A stretch of DNA of 64,000 bases, taken from assembly GCF_024713975.1 (NCBI RefSeq), contig NC_091102.1, positions 18,635,001 to 18,699,000 on the forward strand. The letters are read 5' to 3'. Position 1 is the first letter of the stretch. Each line of letters begins with the position of its first letter. Below are positions 24,301 to 37,393 of this stretch, in pieces. The stretch comes from Paralichthys olivaceus (lineage: Eukaryota; Chordata; Actinopteri; Pleuronectiformes; Paralichthyidae). Under the pieces are notes generated by a model. The model worked only from the letters and a program-made list of their open reading frames with translations. It had not been told where the DNA came from and made no database searches. Both the position numbers and the translations under genes were made by a program.

Positions 24301-27300
24301 ATGTTGGTGAGGGAGAAAAAAAAATTCACAATTGGGTAACTAATACATAAATGTGTGTAAAATTCAGTGCAGCTTGATCAGGGCTGCTGCTAAACATCTG
24401 GTTGCCCTTGGCATAATTTCTTTGTGGTGCCAGAGCTTGATTGAATCTAAGTGGACTGTTAGGCCTTGGCAGAGGTATGTGCTGTTGTCAGAGGTATGTG
24501 CCATTCAAGGTATTTTTGTTCTTGTTATTGGACCACCGAGCCACAAGGTGGAGCAGTTGTTTCACTGTTACCTAGAGACATCTCGAACAATCCTCTGCTC
24601 TATGAGGGAATGCAGAGATCCCAGAAGTTTCAGTAGATGCTATCAGTCAGTCACTAAACCACAACAAAGCTAATCTAAGGACTGTGGAATGAGGACATGT
24701 TCTACAAAGACAGTAAAGACGGAGCATGAGACAGAGCTTGTACTCTAATACAGTAATCTTAACCGTAACCAGAATTAGCACTCTTATTCCATTTCAATCA
24801 ATCCATCCATATGATAATTCTAGTCTCACCTGAAGATTTTACATACTCAAATCGTCACATTCATCCTGATTGTCGGGGTTGAAAAAACTGAGTGGGCCAC
24901 AGTAAAGAGCTGACTACACTACAGAGGCAACAAAGAGCGCCTGTGGTTTTACACCAACTGAGATCTGTCTCATAACTTCTGCTGAGTAATTAGCCACTAC
25001 TAATAAAATATACTGCCATGGTTGTGTTAAGTACCAAAACAGTTTACTGGAGAGCTGAAAGCTTATACCATCCCACACCTGAAGGTTTCAGAGCTGTTCT
25101 AGTCCTAGTGGAAATGATTGGCACCTTTTGAAGCTAAAGAACTGTACATAATTAAAATATCTTCAGTCATCAATGCAAATCAACCATTTTTACTTCAACC
25201 TTATCACCATGACAATTAATAGCATCTTTGACTAATATTTGGTTGTGGACAGCAATCTAATAGCTGGTGGTTTCTACCACTCCTCTAATGTCACATGTCC
25301 ATGCTCTGTTTGTTAGGACTCATTTTCCCCCTTGATGGGATTTAGGTCAGGACTTGTGGCTGCTCAGTTTTCTCCTGAATAAGACTTCCTTGATCTTATC
25401 AGTTGACTCACAGCAATGAAACATGCCAGGACTTAATGTCAGTTAACAGTTCCACCTCATTGGTCGAATACAAAATTACCCCTTTTCACCCCTTTTTTTT
25501 GGTTTGTAGTATTTTCTGTAACTAAGCAACCAACTGCAGAGTAGACAATCTCCTTCCTGTTTACTGACACACCAGCCCAGTTTACATGAAGAGTCACGAC
25601 ACGTCCCTTTTCTGGTGCATTTCCATGGACACAGATAAAAGCACACAGAGCTAAAAAGTACCATGTGGAGCAAGATCAGTGTAGTTTTAAAAACAAAACG
25701 TATTCTTGTGGATGTAGCCAGGGAAGAGCATTTTATTCAAAAATGCCTCTGATCCCATCTTCCTGTTGATACAATCAAAGTACCAAGGCAGGAAAGAAGT
25801 CCCACAGCAGGACTGAACCCCAACATGTTTTACAGTGTACTGTTTATTTTCCTTAGTGGTGGATTCACCGTTGTGCAATCTCTTTGTTCAATAAAGACAG
25901 AACATTTCTACAAATATTCTGGTTCCAAAAAATTGGTTTGTTTACATTTTTTTCCTGAGGATATTAATACGAATTACATTCTTAATTTTGACCATGCACA
26001 TTGTCTTTAAGTCCTGAATTTGAAGCAAACGATACCTTTAATTCTTTCAAGCCCTCGCCAAATTATCTACCAAACTGAATCCAAATGACAATTGGTGGCT
26101 GTTTTTTTTTTTACACAACCAGACTTCTGTTCTGAAAACAGTATTTACTTTACTGCAGCCACAGTGTATAGGAAGCACAGTGAACAATATGACACTTTTA
26201 GTTACATCATTTCATTTTGACATCAGGTCACCAGGTCACCAACAGAACTAAAAAGTCCCCCATGGTCAGATTTGCTTTCTGAACTGAATTTAGCAGCAGC
26301 TTTGTCCCCCCATGTCTGTAGATTTCCCAGACGGGCAGTACAAAATCCACACCCACATTTTGCTGTGGCTAGCAAGATGTGCGGACGTGAGCCCAAGCCT
26401 CAGTAATGTCTGTGTAAGCAGCGCAAAGATGTGCTGGACAAGTAACCCTCACATTATTAAACTTTTCCCAGGACTTGAGCAACCTTACAATTTTTACAAT
26501 ATTGCTCTTTGGTCTAACGATTAAAAATTACAGAGGAATACACAATCTACTCATCCTTTTTTATAATAAGTTATCTGAAATCATTTTAATGAGACTTTTT
26601 TAATTATGAACTATAATATTCTAATGGATCGAATCAGGCAGAAGTGATTGGGTACTGTTCAGCAGTGTGTGCACAATATTTTCATGTTCAAATTTAATGA
26701 CTTGTAAGACCTTTAAAAGGAAAGAATAATACAATTATTGCAGGCCATAAGTGAAAAGTGCTGAATATGGTCAGATTGGTGGGTTGTCATCTTCCAACAA
26801 CTTCTAGTTAAATGAGCATTTACCTAATGTCCATAGACCATAGGCTACATGACTAGGGGGTCTGTTTTCCCCCCAAAAACAACACACTATGTAGACTGGG
26901 TACAAACTATTTGACATAGCCTTCACACAAAGATGTTGTTGAAATACATATTTATTTGAAAATTCTGGTAAAATAAATCACAAATGAGAAAATATATATA
27001 CACGCTCTGTCATTCTGCCCAGAGATCAAATGTAATGCTTTCCCCCATACAATTATACATTTTGAGATATTTTCAGACTCATTATCGTCAACTAAATGTA
27101 AGACATTTAAGACTTTAAGGATCCACAGAGATAGGGCTGTCACTTTTTATTCGAAATTCCAACCTTCATTCAAACATAGGGGGAAAGTTTGCATTCAAAC
27201 TGTAAAGACCCAATTTCAAAATATGCCATCTAGAGACGCGTCGGATCATCTTAAGTAGTAACAATAGTGTGTCATGTCAATAAGGGGACCCTGGTTCAAA

Positions 27301-27689
27301 GTTCCTGTGACATGGAACCACTGAGAATCCAGCAAGGAGGCTTGATAAAAGCTATATAAAAGCATTGGTGACTCCCAAGTGTGCATGGGGGTTACTGTAT
27401 GAATATCTAAATTCAATGTTAAGTTTGCATGAAACCATCCTTCAATACATAAAGGTTTAGAATGAAGCACAAAGGCTTCCATTGTGCAGCAGCAGTTTAG
27501 GTCCTCCTCACAAACTGACAACTCAAACACCTTCATGACCCAGTGGCTGTCTTACTCTTTGATGAGATCATTGATTTTTATTCTGTGGTGATAAAGAGTT
27601 CACGTTCCGTCTGTAATGTGTGTTTACATGTAAAAACACAGGGATAAGATTGTTTATCAGGCTCTATTATCCCATTGATATGTTGTCTT

Positions 27690-27845
27690 GACCAGGAATG
27701 TCAGTAATGTATGACAGACTTGTGTTTGTCTCTTTACTTTCTACCTCAATATTTTATTCTATTGTATTTTATTGTATTCAAATATACCAGCTGCTATGAT
27801 GACTTAATTTCCCTTCGGGGATGAATAAAGTAATCTATCTACTGC
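27690..27845 (+). mobile_element. L2-type LINE 3' tail fragment
   Basis: Ends TTTCCCTTCGGGGATGAATA followed by AAGTAATCTATCTACT, the well-known 3' terminus of fish L2/Maui-like LINEs with a short ATCT-type tail. No reverse transcriptase remains; a severely 5'-truncated copy. Confidence 0.6.
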
Positions 27846-29924
27846 AAACAGTGGCTACCAAGCACTGACATTATCCTTCCATGTGTGGTTTCTGCACAGC
27901 TGCCTTTATGCAGCTATATCCTGCATGCCAACGGTTCCACCTCAACATATTTCATGTGTGACATCTTTACTGCCAGGTTTCAAAATAAAGTTCAACGACT
28001 AGGCTTAGTGAAGGCTGGTGATTTTGAGCAAAAACTTGAGGAGATCATTAAGCATAAACTCAAATGTATAGGGAGCAAAATCTAAATTTGTGAGCGCCCA
28101 CCAAGCCCATATGAGTATACAGAAGTGGGCAATATAACATTTCTTCACACATGACAGACGTAAAACTCATAGAATAGTAACTTCACTCATGTTGATTTTT
28201 TGAGTGTGTCCAATTGCTTGTAGTTGCCATTTGTTGGCAATGGAAAAATTAAGTGTTTCACAGATTTCCTAAAATCACTCTACTCAGACACTGCCAAAGA
28301 ATGTAAACTTACAGCGTGAATCTATAAGTCGAGCTTTACAATCATTATAATGATTATTTTTATACATTACGTATTTATGTCACCTCTGTAGTCTAGTGTT
28401 CCTGGTAGCAACTCTCTAACTTTCTCTCTGATAACGGACTCAGTTTAAAGTGCAAAGTTTTCCAACATATTTTTTGGTAGATTCACATTATGAAAAACAA
28501 CCCCACAAAATTAACAGTTAACACACTTTGCTAGCTCATATTTCAACTTGCGCAATAACTTGCTCAAATAAGCAGCAGGCTTTGGGTGTATGTGTGTATA
28601 TGCCATGTTTGGTCTTGGGTTAGCTGCTCAACCACACCTGACAACAAATGACTTCAAGGTTTTCCCTTTAATTATAAGGCTTTATAAGACTGGGCATTTT
28701 TGTGCACCGCCTTAACTGAACGAAGGGGGGAGGAACTACACAGAGAGATCTAAGCCTCTCTGGAGGGAGAGCAAGTATACTTCCAATTATAGGACAGTAT
28801 TGTTTCCTGAAACTTGAGTTTAAAAATGAGGATCACCTTGTATTTCACTGTAGTCTTTTACAGAGTGTTGCATTATGGGTCACTTGTAGCAATTAAGTTG
28901 CTGGGCCACTGAGTTTGTCTATAGTGAATCAAACAGCCTGTTTTTAGAAACTTGTTTGTCTGATTTAACCTGAAAACTGCAGGAAAATGTTCTACTGCTC
29001 GTAAGGAGATAAAAGTCCTTCTTAGCATCTCCCTTTATCTCAACTGCAGAAATTTAACTGGCAAAACAAAAACTGCCAAGAATTACATCTGTCACAGATG
29101 CTGAGCTTAGAAAAATGTTAGCCCTCCGAGAAAATGATAATGCAAAGGAATCAACTCGCTACAGTTGCTCAGTCAGCTGACTAGATGGAGGCCCAGTGTT
29201 GGGAAAGTACGCAGACTACAGATGTCCAACCAAACATGTTTTCTTTGCGGCAAACACTATTATATCATAGGATGGTTATGGGGAGGTTTAAATCAGTCAG
29301 TCACTTTTATTTTGAATATTGTAACAATGGTCAAAAATTGAGTGTAAATAAATGCACTAGGATTGGGCTGGAAGGTATAAAGAGAATTTATATCAAGTTT
29401 AGCTGTTACATCAACTATAGTTGTCCTGAAACAGGTCACACACCTTATTTGTTTCAGTGAAAAGGCTGATCTTTGCTCCTGTGACACCAACTGTGAGTAA
29501 AGTTTTTGATTTAAACTCTTTTTTATGAGAGAATGACAAACACTTGATAAAAAGCAAAACATTTCACAAGTCAATGGTGAATCAAAATATATGGAATACC
29601 TCCTAACTTTGCTTACACAATGCATGAGAATTGCATCAATTTAAATCAAACCTTTGCAACATTAATATTATTCTTATTTTTTATTAATGTTGATATTGCG
29701 CAGTCCTAGCACATGCAAGTTCTGTCAGATGGTCAGTTGATGACAGCTCAAACAGAAAAATTGCTGGATTTTAACTAAAAAGGATACAACCTATCAAATT
29801 TGGCAGTTTCATACAAAACAGGCATCTTTTCTTTGCTAGGTGGATTCTTGATTATAGTATACGGGCAGATTTTTTTCTCGTATGGATCCCTAAAGTTTGG
29901 CTATAAAAAAAAAACATAGAATCT

Positions 29925-29955
29925 CTCAAATATATATATATCTATATATATAATA
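29925..29955. repeat. Short (TA)n tract
   Basis: Interrupted TATATA tract of about 30 bp. Confidence 0.7.
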
Positions 29956-30798
29956 AGGTTTTTTTTACTTTCTTGTAACACAAAGGTCTGCATATACAAC
30001 AATACTGCTATGGCTACAATTAACTCTTATTGGTCTGATCAGTTTAACGTAATTCTGAAGACATTATTTAATGTTAACATCTTGAGACTTGTGGATTACC
30101 ACATAAATTAGTTAGTGACAGATATTGATGGATTTCACAACAAACAAACCAGTTAATTAATCACTCTCACTTGTATCTCTCTGGTAAGACACAACTTTCC
30201 ACCCTGAAGAAATGACTGGGCCTTTTCGCCTCCTATCTATCTACTCAGACACTCCCTGTCAATCGAGCCCTGCAGAACAGAGAGGCTTTTGTGGCCCTCT
30301 CACATCTGGGAGGTTATCCCTCATATATCCCACAACCCCTCAGGGCTGAGAGGCCCCAATGTGCCTGAGGGAGAAGCCAAATAAAAACCAGCATGAGCAA
30401 AAATCTGAGGAGTGAGCTCCATTGAATAGAAATGGTGACGCTGGGGGGAAATAAAATTCATCCGGCCCTCACATCCATCAATACAATCAAAACTGAATGC
30501 ACATGTGGCTTTGTCCACTTCTGGAGCAGAAACTAAACATGCACACAAAACATCAGTGATGCTAAAATAAAAAACATATATACGCTATGATATGATATTA
30601 AAATTTTAATATTTAACGTGGAAGCTGAATAAAAACAGTGAAACAGCCTCCTCGTGGCTGAGGGGTCGACGTCACCACGGTGCTGCACATGCTGCCGCCA
30701 ACATAGCGTGGAGGTGCAGCTCATGTCAGCACAGGTGGACACTGAGCCGTTCGGCGGTTCAGTCCCGAGATGGAAGTTAAACTCGTAGAGATACTCAC

Positions 30799-30925
30799 GG
30801 TGTGGAGGTTTAACAGGCGGGTGAGCGAACTTTCAGAAGAAGAGAAAACAACAGCCCTGTACGATCCTCCATCACCGCAGTCAAGAGTCACGCAAACATT
30901 TGAACTACAACCCTTCACACACCTG
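30799..30925 (-). promoter_or_regulatory. Candidate non-coding first exon of the connexin gene
   Basis: GC-richer segment with CpGs and a good minus-strand donor (CACC|GTGAGTATC at 30798-30797). It could be the 5' UTR exon spliced to the acceptor at 23832. The exon's upstream end is not defined by sequence. An alternative first exon lies at 31232-31600. Confidence 0.35.
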
Positions 30926-30959
30926 CGCGTTTAAATTGCGCTAATGACGACACAACGTG

Positions 30960-31610
30960 CGCCGGTGTGAACGGGACCACGCAACGCGACCGATTTGCGT
31001 GCTTTAACGAGCGCCCCCTCCCGGCAGTCTGTGAACGCAGACCCCCGCTGCATGTTGACTGAACATTTTCTGACGCAGCATGTTGTCAGAAATTTGATTT
31101 ACGGGTTAAAAACAAATACTGCGGTACTAAAAAAAAAACCCCTCAAAGTTAAACACGCAAGTTTAGCAGCAATGTTAGCAGAGGCTACGAGATGCTGCCG
31201 CCACGCTCCGTCACTGTGTTGTTTTTTTTACCTTCAGTCGCGATGCTCGTCTCCTCTCTGCTGGAACTTGTTCTCTTATTTCAGGACTCCCCCTCTTCTT
31301 CTTCTTCTCCTTCGTTTCCTCTTGATTAAAAGAAAGCCCTCCCGCTCTGATATCAAGCCATCCAGGGTCTGGGTCTGTCTCCCGGGCGAGGAGCTCCGTG
31401 TCCGGCTCCAGTTGCGTGGTGTACTGCGGGGTGAGGACAAAGACTGTTCCCAAATCCCCCCCTTTTTCCTTTCTCCTCCCAGTTTACAGGCTCCCCCCCT
31501 CCCGTGTCTTCACTGGAGGGAAGCGATCCTCCGCCAGCATTCCTGACGCAATCCCCGCTTCACCCTCTTCTCTGTTAACTTTGCTCCGGACCCGCAGACA
31601 ATAACTCACG
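30960..31610 (-). promoter_or_regulatory. CpG-rich segment with candidate first exon
   Basis: The most GC- and CpG-rich part of the central region. On the minus strand a donor CTGAAG|GTAAAA sits at 31231-31230, so an exon ending at 31232 is possible. Strong polypyrimidine/polypurine bias. Probably a promoter; the nearest coding partner on this strand is the connexin gene. Long reading frames here (183 aa on the plus strand) are a by-product of high GC and show no domain. Confidence 0.4.
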
Positions 31611-31733
31611 AATACTCACACAGTAAATAAAACTGTGTCTGTGCTGGAGAAGAGATGGAGGCCTGTGGATTTATATGTTACATGTTTTTATAAGGAAAAC
31701 ACTTCCAGGCAAAGAAAGAATCACTGGCTTTAT

Positions 31734-31824
31734 GCTTGAAGGAGGATCACGCTGCAGTCAGTGCCACGGTGTCATTTCCAAGATAGGCATCAGATGTGCC
31801 ACATTTCAAACTGGAGTGAATACA
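31734..31824. repeat. Dispersed repeat, left part (copy 1), interrupted by a foldback element
   Basis: GAAGGAGGATCACGCTGCAG to GCCACATTTCAAACTGGAG matches 34868-34948 (GAAGGAGGATCACAGTGCGG to GCCACATTTCAAACTGGAG). The match resumes right of the foldback element at 32450-32700, where it parallels 35015-35210. Confidence 0.6.
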
Positions 31825-31830
31825 TGTTAA

Positions 31831-32430
31831 GGGGATAGTTCACCCCAAAATGTAAATTCCCTCAGAATTCACTCACCGCTAAGCTGATGGAGGGGTGGGT
31901 GAAGTGTTGGAGTCCATAAAACACCTTTGGAGTTTCAGGGGTACACAGCGTTGCAGTCAAATCCAACACAATTAAAGTAACTGATGACCACTTCTTCAAC
32001 CGCAAAAAAATACATTAAATGCCTCCATACTGGTCCTCAATGTCCTCGGATATCCTCCTCTGGAACCGCGTTTATGTTCGCACACACACACACAAACTCT
32101 CACCCAAGCGTGCACACCAACATCACTAGTTGCAGTAAGGAGCATTTTAGCTTAAAACTTGGCATAAATGACACTGTTTTGAGTTGAATTTGAGCGTCGA
32201 GGCTTACAAACACTTGGATGACGCCACAGGAGCAGTATGGAGGCAATTTATGTTTTTTTCTATTTTTTTTTTACGTTAGAAGGAGTCCCCAGTTACTTCA
32301 ATTGTATTAGATTTGGCTGCAACACTGTTTACCCCTAAAACTCTATAAGTGTGGACTTAAACACCCACCCCTCCATCAGCATAGTGGTGAGTAGATAATA
32401 AGTGAATTTTCATTTTCCGGTGAACAGTTG
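31831..32430. mobile_element. Foldback (long inverted-repeat) MITE-like element, about 600 bp
   Basis: Left arm (about 31831-32050) begins GGGGATAGTTCACCCC and contains GCTGATGGAGGGGTGGGTG. The reverse complement of the right arm (about 32215-32430) contains TATGCTGATGGAGGGGTGGG and matches the left arm along roughly 200 bp with scattered differences, through GCCTCCATACTG. The loop holds a short (CA)n run. No transposase frame. Arms are directly visible; superfamily is not determinable without the exact termini. Confidence 0.7.
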
Positions 32431-32449
32431 GTTGGGATAAGATGAATGT

Positions 32450-32760
32450 AATGGCACTCAGTACAGCTCCTACCTCTGCCAATGCCCGGCAGTCACCCTA
32501 AGAAACCTCATTTAAATCCACTAGACCTGGTTTTTCATTTGGATCTGCACCAAATTGCACACACTTAGAAATATCAGGCCTCTACAAATGCCAGATTTTT
32601 TCCCTTAAGATCCATAAATTATTCCCAGAGGAATCAGTGAATATCTAAGCAAACCCAACCCTATCCCAAAGCTAAAGAAATAAAAAAAAGAGTTTACAGA
32701 TCCACCCATTAATCCAGATTCACACCAAAATGTATGTCTTCACTGCACTGTCTTGTTATT
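32450..32760. repeat. Dispersed repeat, right part (copy 1)
   Basis: TACCTCTGCCAATGCCCGGC through AAATCCACTAGACC and TTTGGATCTGCACCAAATTG parallels 35015-35260. Part of a common fish repeat family with the CCTCTGCCAAGG opening also seen at 46690 and 53450. Confidence 0.55.
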
Positions 32761-33019
32761 TGTAGGCCTGCATGAGAAGAAGAAGTAGAGATACTTTATT
32801 ATATAAACCAATACTGCCATAGCTACAATAAGCTGATATTGGCCTGGTCAGTCTACCAGATGTCCAAACAAAATATTTCAAACTTAATATTTCAAACTTA
32901 TTCAATGATAACATCTTGATGCTTGTGCATTGTCAACTTAGATTTTAATTTGTTTAATATTTATGAATCGCACAAAAAAAGAAACATGTCAGATTTTTCT
33001 CCATCGAGATCCATGAATG

Positions 33020-33190
33020 ATTCCCTGAAAAAAATGGTGAATATGCAAAATACACCCTATCTCACAATGTTTTATGAATTATTTGTTGACACATGTCCCA
33101 CCCTTCCACAACTTTCATGAAAATCTGTTCCGCAGTTTTTGGATTATTCAGCTAACAAACCCAACTAACCTACAAATAAACCCTTGTTTT
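33020..33190. repeat. Dispersed repeat fragment
   Basis: Contains CCCACCCTTCCACAACTTTC, ATGAAAATCTGTTCC and CAGTTTTTGGATTATTC, a degenerate copy of the fish repeat that elsewhere in the window reads CTTCCACCAAGTTTTGCC (minus orientation near 46.9 kb). Confidence 0.4.
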
Positions 33191-33204
33191 CTATAAGTAT
33201 GCAA

Positions 33205-33565
33205 GCAAGGTTTATTTAATATACCACCTTTCACAGAGTGCTTCACAATAAAACTTCAGTAGTATTTGCACACATAAGGAATGCCATTTTGAATAAATTA
33301 CTTTTTTAGTTTCTTCTTAAGGCGCTCATAGGAGGCATTTCATAATGTCTGAGCCATGAAATGCTCTATATGTTACAGTGAGAAGCTTGAATGAATTCTG
33401 AATTTAATGGGAAGCCAATGTAAAGAATGTAGAATGAGTGTGATGTGGGTCACATGCTGGAACCAGCCAATAGCCTTTCAGCAGGACCATTTGTATAGGC
33501 TGCCCAGAGGTGTTTTGCTGGGGCAGGTCAAAAGGGAATTACAGTAATCGAGTTTGGACATGTGA
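33205..33565. repeat. Dispersed repeat fragment (GGGAAGCCAATG family)
   Basis: Contains GAATTTAATGGGAAGCCAAT, GAGTGTGATGTGGGTCACAT and GGAATTACAGTAATCGAGTT, phrases typical of an abundant fish interspersed repeat. No protein-coding potential. Family call from memory only. Confidence 0.45.
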
Positions 33566-34867
33566 ATTGTTATCTCAAATAGGCTTCAGTTTTGTGATGT
33601 TTCTTAAATGGAATGGAACAAGATGTTCGATGTATTACTCCAAATGCATAGTCAGATCAAAACTGTTGGGGATGTGTGGAACAGCACAAACCCCCGCTGA
33701 TAGTGGCACGTTCCTTCTTCCTGCTCATGCAGATGTTCGGAAGTTGTAGGCATTGTGAGGCCCCTTCCTCCGTGTCACACTTTCTTTGCCAAAGCCGCAC
33801 GTGCATTTCCTCCGCCCCCGCCACCCCCATTTAGCATTTCTTTGAAGCTCTATCCTACACTTCATATTGTTCATTATAGAAAACAAAAGGGGAGTGTGCA
33901 CTATTTATGTCCCACATTAGTGCTAAAAGGGGTCTGGAGCAGCTACGGCCATGAATCACAGAGTGAGGGGTCTAAACTCAGCACAATGTCGATTCATTAC
34001 TCTGAGGAAATAAAGTGGTATTATTATCTGTGGTATTAACCTCACACTCAGTCAAAGGTGACACAAAGCACTTGTATTTTCAACAGCCTTGCGCTGCACT
34101 TTCCCCAGAAGTGACTGAAATGAGATGTGTGCGGTTACCCAGATTAAATATGGCAGACGTCCAGTCAGAATTAGTTTCCTGAGGTATCCACTCAGATTGA
34201 ATGATCACATTGTTATCCCCAGATCTCCAGAAGTCGCAGTCTCCACGTCTTTTCTCTGCAAATGAAAACAGACTGACCAACAAGATCACCTTCACTACCA
34301 CTCGTTGAGAACGAAGTGCCAAGATCACGGGACTGCCATGCTTTGTCCCCTGAACTTTTTTCAGTGGTTGGCAAAAGAGCATTCAAAGCAGCGGTTATTG
34401 CTTAATATCTGCCACAAACAGCAGGTCAGTGAAGGAATGCAATGCCCTTCCCCCTTCTCAGGGAGCAGTGGAGCTCTATTGTGAACCACAAGCATGCTTG
34501 TATTCATTGGGGGCAAAGCGGGGAGCCCTGGTAAACCAGAGCCCAAATGACTGAGCAAAATAATCTGGAGACTGAGCAGCCCCAGCCTCGTGGCTCCTTC
34601 AGAGTAAAGTCAGTTCTCTAGATGCTAACACAGAATAAGTCTATGTGTTTGCATGTGGACTCACTCCACAGGCATTCTTGACTTTTGGTCTGGATTGTGA
34701 GAGTGCATTTCTTCAGTATGTGTTTATTCTGAATACACTCACTTATGAATAAGCACTGGGATAAACATCACAAGGTATCTTGTCTAGTTTGCAAAAGACT
34801 CCAATATTCTAACTGTGAACGTACTGTAACAGCCTCTTTAACCACGGCTGTTCTTCCTTGCCTTAAT

Positions 34868-35270
34868 ATTGAAGGAGGATCACAGTGCGGACAATGCTAT
34901 GGGGTTGTTTCCAGGATATTCTGAGGTGCCACATTTCAAACTGGAGAGTTACTGGATCTCTTGACAGATATACAATATATTGACACTGTACCCAGATGCT
35001 TGGATGGGTTGAGATGAACAGTGCCTATCTCTGCCAACACCCAGCAGTCTCCTTTAGTAACCTCATATAAATCCACTAGACCGGGACTTCTATTTGGATC
35101 TGCACTAAATTGCACACAGTCATAGATAACAGTCCTTTAAACAGTCTGATGTTTCATCAAGATTCATAAATTATCCCTGGGTAATTGGTGAATATGTAAA
35201 AAAGAAGAAGTTAAAGAAAATTATAAAATAAAATCAGGGTTTGCTCATTTGTCTGAATCCATACCAATAT
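34868..35270. repeat. Dispersed repeat, copy 2 (lacks the foldback insertion)
   Basis: Parallels 31734-31824 plus 32450-32760. Between the two homologous parts this copy has about 60 bp of unrelated sequence where copy 1 carries the 600-bp foldback element. Confidence 0.55.
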
Positions 35271-37047
35271 TTAAAGGGTTCTTTCTTGGTCCATGGTAAA
35301 ATAGTTTAGCGTAATCCTGCTGACAGGCAAACAAGCCAACGGACAGATGAGCAACAAAACATCCTTGGATCATTTGTTTGTCTTTTTTGACCCAAACTAT
35401 ACCATTCCAAACTAAAATAGCATAGAATAGTAGAGCATGTACACATTTACTGATACAGATCAGATACATCTTACTCTGTTGAGTTATCTTGTTTATTTGG
35501 TGTTATAGTGTTGAAGACAGAACTGGTCTTTGTGTAAATGCTGACGCATGACACACAATCTGGCTCAAAGCTGCTTTCTCAAGTTGTCTCTGATTGCCCA
35601 ACGGAGGAGATTTAAACCGTTTTTCTGTTGTAATTTTGTTAATCTGTGCGTCAAAGTGTATAAAAACGTATAAACAGCACTTTGTGATTCATCCACATGA
35701 GTGTGGACATGGAAACTGTCTGTTACTGTTTTGATGATCCCCGTCTCTATAGAGCTGTGGCCTTTAATACTCCCTTCTAACTGACTAACAGTTACATTTT
35801 CCCTGAAGCTCAGAAATGACATTGCAACATTTCCAAGGAGGTGAAAGGGCTTTGCTCGAGAGTTGCCCTCCTGTCTGCTTCCTGAACCTGTCCCATTGTG
35901 AATCATCCCCTTGTGATGTTTGCTTTCCTGCCACAGATACACAGGTACACACACACACACATGTACAGACACACACACTCATACACTTTTGTCTAAAGAG
36001 TCTGCCTGCAACTGGTTTTGTGCCTGAATGCAACTGCAAGTTCTACAGGGAGAGCCTTAATGTTCCCCTTCTGGCAGTTGTGGCAGTTCCTTTGTCAGCA
36101 GAAGGAGCTGAAATGCTTGAGAGGGTTATGAAGATGGAAAAAATATGGCTCCGGCTCCAGAACTCTTTCTCTGACAGGGACTGTTTCCTAAACTGGGACA
36201 TGATGAGTTTATTCATCACCACTTTTCTCTCTGTATTAATATGAGAATGTATGAACCACACAGGCACATGAACGAAAAGCTACAATCACATTAGGGTGTT
36301 TGAGTTGGCAGAAATTTTTGCTGTACGTTGTTGCTGGTTTTAATCTTTTAACTTGCATTCTTTAGGCCGTCTCCCTGCCAACACACCCATGAAAAAGCAC
36401 GAGGGTCCAAGGCATCTTATTAAATGGCATTAGCACAAGGTTGACCTGGCAACTGTCCAACATGACTTTAATAAAATGACCAGCCCTGTTTTCACTATGG
36501 GACAAAGAAGGAATTTGTTTCTCTTGCAGTCTGGTTGTCAGTTGTGTCATTATGTGCACTCATCGTGCCTGTTTTCTATCCTTTACTCTTCCTTTCTACA
36601 GCCATCAACACCCATGTGAATGTGAACCTTAATTATTAAAAGACGACAGAATTAATGTCAAGGTAGCACATCGACCTCCACCTGTATGTTTTTGGCAGAT
36701 ATTTACAGGACAGAGAGCGATGAAGTTCAGCAGTAAACCTAGACCGCACTGTTAGATTTTTATGCACAGTACAGCTGAAAAGTAGAGTTTTCTCGCCAGC
36801 ACGACTAATGCTTTCCATGTGTGTGTTGTTTAGGAGTCTGTGAATCCCAAATAGAGCCTAATAAGGTTCTGCCTCACATCAGGGTTACTCACTTCAACTT
36901 AACCCGAAAATACAATTGATACAGAAGGGCTTCCGATGCCAGAGATGAATTTTGGACTGCAGGATCTCGGGAGGGCCTATATCACAGCAGAGTAAAATAG
37001 TTCCGAAAATAAACATAGTCTCATACATAGCAAAGCCACATATCTAG

Positions 37048-37114
37048 TTATATGAGCAAAACTCATATATGCCAGAGTTTGGAGTATATGAGCAAAACTC
37101 ATATATAACACCAC
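37048..37114. repeat. Two copies of a short hairpin-forming motif
   Basis: TATATGAGCAAAACTCATATA occurs twice about 44 bp apart; each copy is an inverted repeat (TATATGAG/CTCATATA) around a CAAAA loop. Confidence 0.6.
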
Positions 37115-37371
37115 CAAAAGAGGTGGCATTACCCAAGAAACTCTGTAATTACAGTACTGTGGCCACAAATTGCTTTTTGGAATGATAAAAAAGTTTTGAT
37201 CTCGAAGTGTTTCCCAGATGCAATCAGTCCTCAGTGTATATTTATAATGAGTCATGGCTCATAAAGAAGGCCTGATATGATATTTTTAATGCAACTTTGC
37301 AGACTCTGAATAGTTGGCTTCTAGTTTACTACCACTTCCTTCACTTCCTTACCAGTTAACAGCTTTTCCCT

Positions 37372-37393
37372 CCTTTTTTTTGGGGGGGGGGGG
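37372..37393 (+). repeat. Homopolymer junction T8-G13
   Basis: Run of about eight T followed by about thirteen G. Prone to sequencing error. Confidence 0.8.

Larger units (their letters stand above)
23840..30700. other. Non-coding region, probably the 5' UTR intron of the connexin gene
   Basis: About 6.9 kb with only short, domain-free reading frames. It holds a short dispersed-repeat relic near 24180-24300, an L2-type LINE 3' tail near 27700-27845 and AT microsatellite-like sequence near 29925-29955. Its status as one intron is inferred from the 5' UTR acceptor at 23832 and donor candidates at 30798 and 31231. Confidence 0.45.

Noticed and set aside
30995-31546. 183-aa plus-strand open frame
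   Set aside because: Lies in a CpG-rich candidate promoter; composition is low-complexity and no domain is recognisable.
35565-36244. Overlapping frames of 137 and 142 aa on opposite strands
   Set aside because: They overlap a CA repeat, contain biased Val-Cys or Thr-His runs and have no domain.
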